Assembly: GCA_016802295.1 (NCBI GenBank)
Contig: JAESIW010000115.1
Location: 664,378 to 680,802, forward strand
Length of the DNA: 16,425 bases
Source: Brachionus rotundiformis
Taxonomy: Eukaryota; Rotifera; Eurotatoria; Ploima; Brachionidae
Direction of reading: 5' to 3'
A program made the position numbers and the translations under genes. Every line of letters begins with the position of its first letter. Position 1 is the first letter of the stretch. Shown here piece by piece: positions 8,401 through 16,000 of the stretch. The notes under the pieces are model-generated. The model searched no databases and was not told the origin of the DNA. It saw only the letters and a list, made by a program, of their open reading frames with translations.

Positions 8401-11400
8401 AAAAATGAGCATTTAGCATAAACATATTTAAAGGGTGATAAATTATCAATGAATTTGGAAACGAATGAAAGATTAACGACACCATTTGGAAAGGAATCAG
8501 ACTTAAAAGTTGTATCAATTATATTAAATGTTGTTCCAAGTTCTGATTGTAGTGTAGTATCGGTATCAGAATCAGTTGTTTCATCAATGATAAAAGTTGT
8601 ATCAATTATATTAAATGTTGTTCCAAGTTCTGATTGTTGTGTAGTATCGGTATCAGAATCAGTTGTTTCATCAATGATAAAAGTTGTATCAATTATATTA
8701 AATGTTGTTCCAAGTTCTGATTGTTGTGTAGTATCGGTTTCTTTTATCAATATTGATTCTAATTACATTGTTTTATTTATTTCTTTATAATTTAATTTTT
8801 TTTTTATTTACCCTTTGTTTCGCATATTGATCCACTATATCCATTTTTGCATTCACATCTAAATCCAATTAAACCATCCTTACTTAAGTTAGTATTGATA
8901 CAACTGCCCGCATTTTTACACAGGTTTATTTTGTCACAAGATAACGGAATTTCTTTTTAAATAATTATTTTTTTTTTTTATTTTTTATTTTTATTTGTTT
9001 ACCGTCACATGTTCCACAAGTAATTTTACATTTGTTTTTTATTGGGTCTCCTCCTACTGTTCCACCGTTGCAATAGTCCTTCCATGATGGACAATTTATG
9101 TATTCATCTGTGCAATTTATGTACTCATATTCTTAAAGTAAATTTTAAATTATTTCACAATGGCTTATTTTATAATGTAAAATTAAATTTTAAAAAATAT
9201 AAATTATCTTTATATTAAAATTTTTTTTGACTAATCTTATATAATTTAACTTTTGAAATATTTACTTAAACAACTTGAACAACAAGATTCTTTTCCGAAA
9301 TCTTGACTACAAAAGTTTTTAACCGAGTATTCTTTTTTTACTAATAAATCAAAATATTCATCACATGTACTGTAATAATTCCTGTATTCAATTTGCGTGT
9401 AATAATTTCCTCTTACATAATCATCTCCAAAAGGACAATTTGATACTATGCTCCCTTCTGTTTCAGTACAAATTCCTTTTATGCATTTCTTTATATTTGT
9501 TAATTTTATATATTAGTTAATTTCTATTCTAAAAATTACCGATCCTGAAGCGCAGGTTGATCCTTCTACAGCAGGGCCTATACTTGAGCATGTCGTTGAA
9601 TTGACATCTTTTCTACAATAAAGACTAGAACAAATAGATGATGACGCAAACTTATAATTTGATTTTCATAATTATATCATTTAGAAATATTTTATTGGAA
9701 TGCATACTCGACAAAAGCTTGCATTTGAGCCTAAAATGCTTCTGCATTGTTCGTCTAAATCCCAAATTTGACCACTAAATGAAGGATCTGCATTTATCAC
9801 AAAATCTGGCAAATTGTTGTTTATATTCGACAAGCAACTTGCCTCACTTGAAATTGGACTATTTTTTTAAATTAAAATAGCTATTATCACAAAAATTTAA
9901 ATTCTAACTGTTTACCCATCGTTGTCAAGAATATAATCTTTGAAATAAGTTATTGAACAAGGTGAGAATCTTTGGATATTTTCAATATTTGAAAAACCAA
10001 GTGATGCACTCATTATATATCTATCGTTTTGATCACATGAGTTTCCAGAGCCATCATGAAAAGCGCCTAAATTATGTCCAATCTCGTGTGCAATTATGTA
10101 TATATTATAAAATCCACCAATGTCTTCTGATATTGAAGTTTTAAAGTCAACTCTACAAGCAGCACCAACCCAAGCATATCCGATAACTCCTGCTCTTAAA
10201 TTATTGTCCAATGTCTTATCATTAGACCATAAATCTTTACTAAATATTTTATTAGTTTTCGCAATTGTTCATCTAAATAAATTACTTAAAAACTCCTACA
10301 GCATGATCATAATCAAAGTCAAGATTTAAATTTGATAAATAAATTCCAAATTGATTTAAAGTGTTATCAGCTAAAATGACTTCTCTTCCATTGTATTCGG
10401 TTACGTCTGTATCTCCAACAATGTCAAGTCTAGTCCAAGTTGCATCAAATGGATCCTTGAAGAGCGTAAAATAAAAAAATCAAAGTTTATTTTAAATTTT
10501 AGTACAGTCAAAATTAATATGTGGATTAGTTTTATATTGATTCTTAGATCTGGGTCAGCTTCAAAAGAATTTTGATATTTGTTATTAACACCATTCACTG
10601 TGTGAGCATAATAAATCCGTAGATGATCCACGATTGTTTGCTGATCATTTGAATTTAAAAAATTTTTGTGATCCTCGTAAACAGTTGGATCGATAACTAC
10701 AAGAGTTTCAACATCTGCCACCACTGGTTCACCATTTACTGTTCTGGATTTTTTATTTAATACACTAATTAATTTAATATTTTAATTATAAAATTAATTT
10801 CTCTTGAAATAATAATAAATTTTTACTTTTTTTTCTTTCTATATTCATCTTTTGAAAAAAAAATTATGTTTTGGTAAAATTAACTTATTCGAATGAATAT
10901 ACCTTCTGGTAAAAGCTTGTAGTCTTTTACTTTTTCAAAATCAACAGTTTTATCTATATTATCAAGAGTTCTTTTTCTTAATAGATGTTCATAAGTTATT
11001 TTTCCCAATCGACCAGTTTTCTTTGGTATATTTATTATTTCATAGTGGTCATTTTTGCCATTTTCTGAAAAAATTCTAGCAAATACACGATGACTTAACT
11101 CACTTTCATCCTTGTTTTTAATCAATGTGGCAAAACCACGTCCATTTTTTTCCATATATGTTTGATGCTTTTCTGAATTAACTATTTCTACCTTTTTAAC
11201 TTTGCCATTTTCATAAATTGAAATTCCTGGTGATGTATAATTATCAATTATCTCAAAGTTTCCGTCTAATTTATGTCCTTTTTCATTGATCGAAAGCGAA
11301 AATTTCTTTGGAAAATCAACTCCATCTTCAAGGTCAATTAGTTTAAGATTTTGAAGAGAAAATGAATCGTGTTCATTATTAGCTGACATTAAAGTTATAC

Positions 11401-11434
11401 AACTAATATATGAAATTAAAAATATTACTTTCAT
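4878..11434 (-). CDS. Secreted/surface ADAM-type metalloprotease with ShKT, EGF, VWD modules and C-terminal anchor-like tail (22 exons, 1,623 aa)
   Basis: Exons in transcript order: 10903-11434, 10506-10738, 10286-10455, 9916-10239, 9708-9858, 9540-9650, 9266-9488, 9003-9131, 8812-8952, 8238-8758, 8087-8182, 7611-8024, 7477-7559, 7358-7421, 6832-7298, 6593-6778, 6440-6530, 5915-6049, 5497-5862, 5211-5432, 5056-5148, 4878-4997. They total 4,872 bases with one open frame; all introns are GT-AG. Domains by residue: signal peptide 1-18, propeptide to about 180, reprolysin-like protease about 183-420, ADAMTS-like cysteine-rich region 428-514, further Cys-rich segment 525-580, ShKT 588-623, EGF 630-668, 29-residue repeats 679-756, VWDE-like region with VWD core about 1031-1290, EGF 1401-1428, Ser/Thr stalk 1554-1609, hydrophobic tail 1610-1623. 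Seen: motifs, cysteines, frame. Known: such zinc proteases cleave extracellular proteins. Inferred: surface anchoring. I chose the ATG at 11434 because it opens the signal peptide shared with the paralogue at 344. Some splice sites could be off by a few bases. Confidence 0.88.
4915..5151 (-). repeat. Tandem duplication of the stalk exon
   Basis: The segment 5056-5151 (exon 21 and its acceptor) and the segment 4915-4999 (first part of exon 22 and its acceptor) are alike. Both have tgtagaattgtcattct at the acceptor side and ggagcttgtattg in the middle, with scattered substitutions. Exon 22 is thus a copy of exon 21 fused to the hydrophobic tail. The third family member at 2441 has only one such exon. 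Confidence 0.8.
5497..6049 (-). other. Exons 18-19: spacer and second EGF domain
   Basis: Exon 18 encodes 45 residues that include TCKNLG and YNCEL. Exon 19 holds the second EGF at residues 1401-1428, CPNNCSGNGSCSNDGECVC then NFEGADC. This is the short EGF type with six cysteines often seen in tenascin-, teneurin- and VWDE-like proteins. It is followed by about 50 residues rich in aromatic and Ser residues with possible N-glycosylation sites (NST, NSS). EGF after VWD is the order found in the VWDE family. Confidence 0.85.
6050..6439 (-). other. Longest intron (390 bases)
   Basis: It runs from GTAATTTTTTC to TTTCTCTCTAG between exons 17 and 18, six times the usual intron of this gene. I looked for a skipped exon or a small RNA and found none. 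The acceptor is one of the few here with a real pyrimidine tract. It is duplicated unchanged at 14212-14601. Confidence 0.65.
6440..8182 (-). other. Exons 11-17: VWDE-like region with von Willebrand factor D domain
   Basis: The core starts in exon 13 with CFNDPHCMTFD (residues 1031-1041). After splicing it continues WFELQKPGEYVMYENI, matching the C-x-GDPH-x-x-TFDG...GxYVLY start of VWD domains. Exon 15 contains GYGLVLRV and, at 1187-1199, GLFYNWDGQSSND, the counterpart of the usual GLCGNYNGDxxDD, but with Phe where the conserved Cys usually sits. Exons 11 and 12 give a region of about 170 residues before the VWD, like the N-terminal part of VWDE proteins. VWD domains mediate multimerisation or matrix binding. 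The CxxC isomerase-like motif of mucins is not seen. Introns are 51-62 bases. Confidence 0.8.
8238..8758 (-). other. Exon 10: Thr-rich repeat linker and start of the VWDE-like part
   Basis: The exon starts with about 85 residues of Thr/Asp-rich repeats (a likely O-glycosylated spacer). It continues into a Cys-containing segment (YVYAKCSFLCISQFSCEILRG, residues about 787-807) that belongs with the following exons. No signal peptide, stop or start context separates the two halves, so the protease part and the VWD part appear to be one protein and not two genes. Confidence 0.8.
8505..8738 (-). repeat. In-frame minisatellite, 87-bp unit, 2.7 copies
   Basis: The start aaaagttgtatcaatt recurs at 8505, 8592 and 8679, a strict 87-base period or 29 codons. 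The copies differ by very few bases (for example one t/a change making CTA in place of CAA, Leu for Gln). Each unit encodes TDTTQQSELGTTF followed by NIIDTTFIIDETTDSD. The unit keeps the frame, so copy-number change would lengthen or shorten the linker without breaking the protein. Near identity indicates recent expansion. Confidence 0.9.
8812..8952 (-). other. Exon 9: EGF domain
   Basis: Cysteines at residues 630, 636, 642, 657, 659 and 668 give the spacing C-x5-C-x5-C-x14-C-x1-C-x8-C, with GFRCECKNGYSGSIC at the end, a textbook EGF module. No calcium-binding consensus (D/N-x-D/N-E/Q before the first Cys) is seen. The exon is flanked by phase 1 introns on both sides, the usual pattern of shuffled EGF exons in animals. 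Confidence 0.88.
9003..9131 (-). other. Exon 8: ShKT domain
   Basis: One exon holds a compact six-cysteine module at residues 588-623: CTDEYINC, W, C, then C..TCGTC. This is the C-x-D...C..W...C...C..C..C signature of ShKT domains, which are common in secreted proteins of nematodes, cnidarians and other invertebrates and often sit next to metalloproteases. The residues needed for potassium-channel block in the sea anemone toxin cannot be assumed here. A structural or binding module in a protease is the likelier role. Its confinement to a single exon fits exon shuffling, although the flanking phase (1-1) could be shared by other modules. Confidence 0.8.
9266..9858 (-). other. Exons 5-7: ADAMTS-like cysteine-rich region
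   Basis: After the catalytic domain come DEQCRSILGSNASFC, ICSSLYC, then a C and PAVEGSTCASGS spliced to KCIKGIC. This order of cysteines (458, 469, 477, 482, 491, 503, 509, 514) is that of the ADAM cysteine-rich/ADAMTS disintegrin-like module (the DExC..FG...C, LWC, ADGTxC, C..GxC pattern). A further segment at 525-580 has Cys at 525, 549, 567, 576, 577 and 580 ending in ESCCSSC, and I do not recognise it as a named family. In related enzymes these modules help select substrates or bind matrix. Confidence 0.8.
9916..10738 (-). other. Exons 2-4: reprolysin-type zinc metalloprotease domain
   Basis: Three exons with introns of 50 and 46 bases. The zinc site HEIGHNLGAFHDG begins at residue 363 (10053-10088 covers HExxHxxGxxHD). 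It holds three zinc-binding His, the catalytic Glu and the Asp typical of metzincins of the ADAM group (MEROPS M12B). The Met-turn follows as RYIMSAS, with Met 388. Upstream, the segment DYDHAVGVF and the GYAWVGAAC strand match the usual order in these enzymes. Cys 340, 380 and 406 may form disulfides within the domain. All catalytic residues are present, so an active protease is predicted. The HExGHN-x-G spacing looks closer to ADAM10/17 and ADAMTS-like invertebrate enzymes than to snake-venom types, but this is by eye. Confidence 0.92.
10903..11434 (-). other. Exon 1: signal peptide and propeptide
   Basis: The exon encodes residues 1-177 plus one base. A positive start (MK) and a hydrophobic stretch ending in MSA form the signal peptide. 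The next 160 residues are charged and lack any cysteine, so no cysteine-switch residue is visible to hold the zinc in the latent enzyme. A basic LRKR at 152-155 is a candidate proprotein-convertase site, although it lacks Arg at P4. The exon ends CCAGAAG before GTATAT. Splicing to 10738 restores a protein that runs into ADVETLVVIDPTV, a typical first strand of reprolysin domains. Confidence 0.85.
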
Positions 11435-11468
11435 TTTAAAATCTGTTTAAAAAAATCAAATTTTAACT

Positions 11469-11476
11469 TATTTATA
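11469..11476 (-). promoter_or_regulatory. TATA-like box of the large gene
   Basis: TATAAATA starts 35 bases upstream of the ATG at 11434, the same distance as in the short paralogue at 344. The sequence between ends in TTTAAACAGATTTTAAA directly before the ATG, and a very similar AAACAGACTTTAA precedes the other ATG. The implied 5' UTR is very short. A second TATATAA at 11490-11496 is an alternative. Confidence 0.5.
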
Positions 11477-11540
11477 GTGTAATTTCTGATTATATAAATA
11501 AACAATCATTAAAAAAAATATTTAATTAAAAATTTTTATT

Positions 11541-11554
11541 AATGGCTCAATGAT
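11541..11554. repeat. Upstream conserved block of the large gene
   Basis: aatggctcaatgat is identical to 434-447 and near-identical to 3353-3366. It is followed by catcatgtttgcaattacat, related to the stretch after the block at 434. It sits about 107 bases upstream of the ATG. It could bind a transcription factor, or be a relic of shared ancestry. Confidence 0.55.
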
Positions 11555-12994
11555 TATGCTGCATCATGTTTGCAATTACATTTAGAATTTTTATCATTTA
11601 TCATTAAGAAACAATAAGTTTTACTTTTTCATCATTCATATCAAGGTATTATGTATGAAATAAATTGTGAAAAATAAAATGAACTTAATCAAGCTGATAT
11701 ATTTTATTTGAGTAATCAAAATAATTAATAGATAATAAATGTATTTAAAAATTTTCAATAAATATTTGTTTATATAAAACTAAATTATTCTTCTGTTTTT
11801 CTGACAAAAAATAGAAAAATAAGATGAGGTAAAAAATCTTTTAAATTTTTTATTTAATTCATAGTTTTGCTATTGTAATTAAAGTCGAAATAATTAATGA
11901 TTTTAAAATGTTAATGGCAGGTAAAATGAAAATTTTTGTACATTTTTGTTTTTTTTTTAAATAAATGTTTATTAGATACGCTTCAACTTTCAAAATAGCT
12001 AAAGTAAATATCAACTGTGAACAAAAAACCAAAAATAACTAAAAGATAATGGAGGTATAAGTATAGAATTTATTGTATAATTAAAGTCTATGATTCAGAC
12101 TATTGAATATTTATTTTTATGTATTTGGTGAAAGACTAGATTTATTTATCAACGTTTTGAATTTGAGTGTGATACAAATATTTAAATTTGTAAAACTGAA
12201 GTTTAATATACATTTGTAAAATAAATCTAAAAATTTGACTTTTTTCATGCATAATCATTGCATCTGTAAAATTAAATTCCAAGGTACTGGAAATTCTGAC
12301 AGATCAATGTAAATGTATTTTCGGGCGATTATTTCATTTTATATTATATAAAATGATGTAACTTTTGATAATTTCTTTTAACTAGTTTTTAAATTAAAAG
12401 ATAATTTCAGATATATTTTATCCTAAATTCGTAAACTAAAATTCTAAATCAAAAGTCATTTTAAATGTCTATCATCATTTTTTTATCTAAAGATAGCTCA
12501 GTCATTCATTCAAATATATTTTCTTTTAAAATAGTAGTTTTCAAATAAAAAAGTAATCAAGAATAATGAATATTATACAATTTTTAAAAGGAGATTATGG
12601 AGCCTTGAATAACTCTGGGGCTAAAGATCACAATTCACAATATGTTTTACTGTATATAGGACAACGATGAGGAACTTTTTTTAAAATAAAACCTGTTTTA
12701 AGAAATATTATAAATTGATATCCGAATTTTATATTCCCGAATTTTTTCATTATGATTGGAATTAAATTTTGAATTTTAAACACTATGAAACTAAAAGTTT
12801 AATTTTATCATTAATCTAATCATCATTTACGTGAAAGTTCTAAATGAAATATTCCCCTGGATCTAATTATTCCTTGATCATCATTTAAATGAATTATAGA
12901 ATGTATTTGTTAACTCATCAAGTTGAATAATTAAAACCAATTTAAAATAGAAACAATTATAACAAGTAAGCAGTCTACTAAATTTAATGAAAAA

Positions 12995-13000
12995 TTTATT
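12995..13000 (-). terminator. Candidate poly(A) signal of the duplicate gene
   Basis: AATAAA on the minus strand lies about 40 bases after the stop at 13040-13042. It is identical to the first copy because it lies inside the duplicated unit. Confidence 0.35.
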
Positions 13001-13039
13001 AAAATTATCTAAAGTCAATAATTAATGTTCTATGAATTA

Positions 13040-16000
13040 TCAAAAGCTAAAAAATAGAATTATTAAAAGAATAATTGTCGATATTGTTGATGTATTTAGG
13101 GAGCTTGTATTGATTGAAGTTGATTGTGTAGAAGACAAAGTACTTGTAGAATTGTCATTCTTTTAAAGATAAGAAAAATGAGCTAAAAATTACAAAAAAT
13201 TAAAGTAAATTTTTTACATTTGTTGTTGTTAAAATTGTTGTTGTATTTTGGGAGCTTGTATTGGTTGAAGTTGGTTGTGTAGAAGACAGAGAATTTGTAG
13301 AATTGTCATTCTGTTCATTGAAATAAGATCAAATAAGTTAAAAATGTCCAAAAATTAACTAAAAATACTTACCAAAGCTACACAACTTAAATTTTCACAG
13401 AAAAATTGTGATAAATTGGCTATTGTAATGAATTTGGAATTGCTATACGAAGTACCATCATTTGTTAGTTCAATTTTTGCGAAAAAAAAGTCACTACGGG
13501 TGTCGACAAGAGTAAAATTTGTGTAAAATGAAGAATATGAAATTTGATTAGGGCTTATGAATCCATTAATTGTCAAATTGTTTGTATCTGGATGCTTATT
13601 TAAAAAATTAAATAAAAAATTTTAAGAAAAGAAGCTACAGGAAAAAAGATTATCTTACATAAAGACTATATTTTAGGCTTGAATTTCTATTTGACAAACT
13701 AAATTTTATTGCACTGAATACAAAATATTCAAAAGGTTCTTGAGATAAATCCCAGGTAGAATTTGAGATTAGATCAGTTATTTCAGGAGTGTCAAATAAA
13801 TATATTGAACAGTCAGCTCCTTCGAAATTTACATTGCAAACACACTCACCATCATTTGAACATGAACCATTACCACTACAATTATTTGGACATAAATCTT
13901 TCAGTTCAATCAAAACAGATAGTGTTCCATTTTCTGAAGCTATCATGTTATTGGCATCGTTTTTCGCCAATTCAACCACAATATTATTGACATCATTTTT
14001 ATATCCGATTGTATAGTCGGTTTCCTTTTGGTTAAAAATATAGTCTCGTTATTAAAGAAATACACTCAAAGGTTACTGGGTCTAGAGAAATGTCTAGTTC
14101 ACAATTGTACTTCACCATATTTAAGTCGAATTGATCAGTTAATGATCCATTAATATTATTTCCTAGATTTTTGCAAGTCTCAGTTTTGGCTTGATTGTCT
14201 GAATTTCGAGCCTAGAGAGAAAAATTAAGATAATGTAAATTATTTAGTTGACCGATTTGAAATGTGTTTCTGTTTTCAAATATAAAATAAAATATTATAT
14301 AAATCATAATTTAATTTATCAAACTAAACGATATTACAAAACGATACTAATAAATGGATTAATTTTCCGATTTTATAAATAGGTGACAAGAATTATATTT
14401 TATCTTTTATATTTAACTAATATCTATTTTTAAGTTAGAATTCAAAAGCTAGCTACAAAATATTTTTAGCTTCTTTTTCAAACATCTTTGGAAAAATTAA
14501 TAAAATTGAGATCATAATTTCAGAATTAAGTCGGAAAATTTCAATATGAATAAGAAAAAGCCACCAAATTTTTTTTTAATAAATGAAGATGAAAAAATTA
14601 CTTTTCTTAGTCCATTGCTAATTTCAATAAATTGAGGAATCATTTTTTCAAACGATTTCTTATTGATAGATTTAAAAGCGTTACTTCTGGATCTAAAAAT
14701 TTAAATTGATTTTCAATTTAATAAATTCTATTTATTGAACAAATTATTAAATACCTTAACAGTCTACTTGATTTTTGGTTAAAATATTCTTGATTCTTTC
14801 CATTAAAGCAATTAGCTTTTTGATTCGATGTTAGTTGGTCTATTGTCAACAAAGAGCAATAACTGTGTGTTATATGAATTTTTGTTGCATTGAAGGAGTA
14901 AAAATTATCTTCAAGACTTGGAATATTATTTTTATTAGCTCTAAATCAAAGATTTAAATTTATTTGTAAATTTGTCGAATATATGTAAATTACTCATAAC
15001 TAGCAAATACTTGACTAGTATCTGTAGATTCTTCTCCTGATTTCAATTGTGTCAAATCATTTGAAGACTGACCATCCCAGTTGTAAAAAAGACCGTCTAT
15101 TTTTCCTCGGTCTCCTTTTGCTGGTATTATGTCGAATCTATTCAAATACAATCTGTAAAAAAAAACATGTCCGTAAACTCTGAGTACAAGACCATAGCCA
15201 GTTGTTATTTCGAAACCATATCCGGATTTTTTCAAGATAAATGAATCTAGTTCATTTTCAACTTGATTGTTACTATTGAAAATAATAGCTTCATCGAGAA
15301 TATTTCTTTTTAAATCTGAGTAATAGATCATTCCAAATAAAATGTCTATTTTTATAATTTCATAGAAATATTGAATATAAATTTTATATAAGCAGTATGG
15401 AGGTGACCAATCAGGATCATTTGAACTAAAAGGAGAACACCTTGTGTTTGTCAAATGGATCTATGGTGAAATATTTTAGTTTTCAAATTTAGATTTTATT
15501 TTGTAAAAAATTAAAATACCCTTGTTTCTGTTTCGATATTTTCATACATTACATATTCGCCTGGTTTTTGTAACTCAAACCATCTTTTATTATTTATTGA
15601 TAAATTAAATAATCAAAATCAATTTGTTAATTAAATACTTGCGATCGAAAGTCATACAATGAGGGTCATTGAAGCATGTAGCAAAATTAGAAAGTGAGCG
15701 CCTCGAAGGAATGAATTTTACCTTATAATTTGAATAAATAAATAATATATATACAAAATTCATCTTTTATACAGTTATTAATGGAAGCTTGAATTTGCTG
15801 AAAAATGGTCTTAAATCAGAAGAATTTTTATTTGTCATAATTTGAAGATCATAAACTTCTTCTTTAAAATTGAGATTTTTCGATTCTAAGCTAACACCTA
15901 TATCCCAAGCAATTTGCCAATTATTCTGTCCCCATGTTAGAGCAGGTTTTAATAACTTATTATTTGGATCACAATCGTATGTACCATTTGCAGCATTCGA

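Larger units (their letters stand above)
4196..12357. repeat. Direct tandem duplication unit, copy 1 (8,162 bp)
   Basis: The sequence from 4196 reappears at 12358. The offset stays at 8,162 to the end of the window, so at least 4,068 bases are shared. I saw no substitution or indel in the coding, intron and intergenic stretches I compared. To the left of 4196 similarity stops at once (apart from 'tga'). The unit contains the whole 22-exon gene, about 0.7 kb of 3' flank and 0.9 kb of 5' flank, so the duplication would yield a second complete gene in the same orientation. Confidence 0.85.
11435..13039. other. Intergenic spacer: 5' flank of the large gene, then 3' flank of its duplicate
   Basis: Positions 11435-11640 hold the promoter region with the TATA-like box and conserved upstream block. 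Positions 11640-12357 are AT-rich and show no gene or repeat I can name. Position 12358 is the duplication junction. From there to 13039 the sequence repeats 4196-4877, the 3' flank of the gene. Confidence 0.7.

Noticed and set aside
8072..8750. A separate second gene (VWD/EGF) starting after the protease gene
   Set aside because: No signal peptide, promoter-like block or in-frame stop separates them. Exon phases join cleanly (1 to 1 into exon 10, then phase 0), so one gene is simpler.
8449..8790. Plus-strand open frame with a repeated Val/Ser-rich sequence
   Set aside because: It is the antisense of the 87-bp repeat in exon 10. A repeat whose unit is a multiple of three opens other frames too. 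The minus-strand reading is spliced in phase with recognised domains.
9003..9131. Calling the ShKT exon a channel toxin
   Set aside because: The module is one part of a large protease and ShKT domains are widespread non-toxic modules; no evidence supports channel block.
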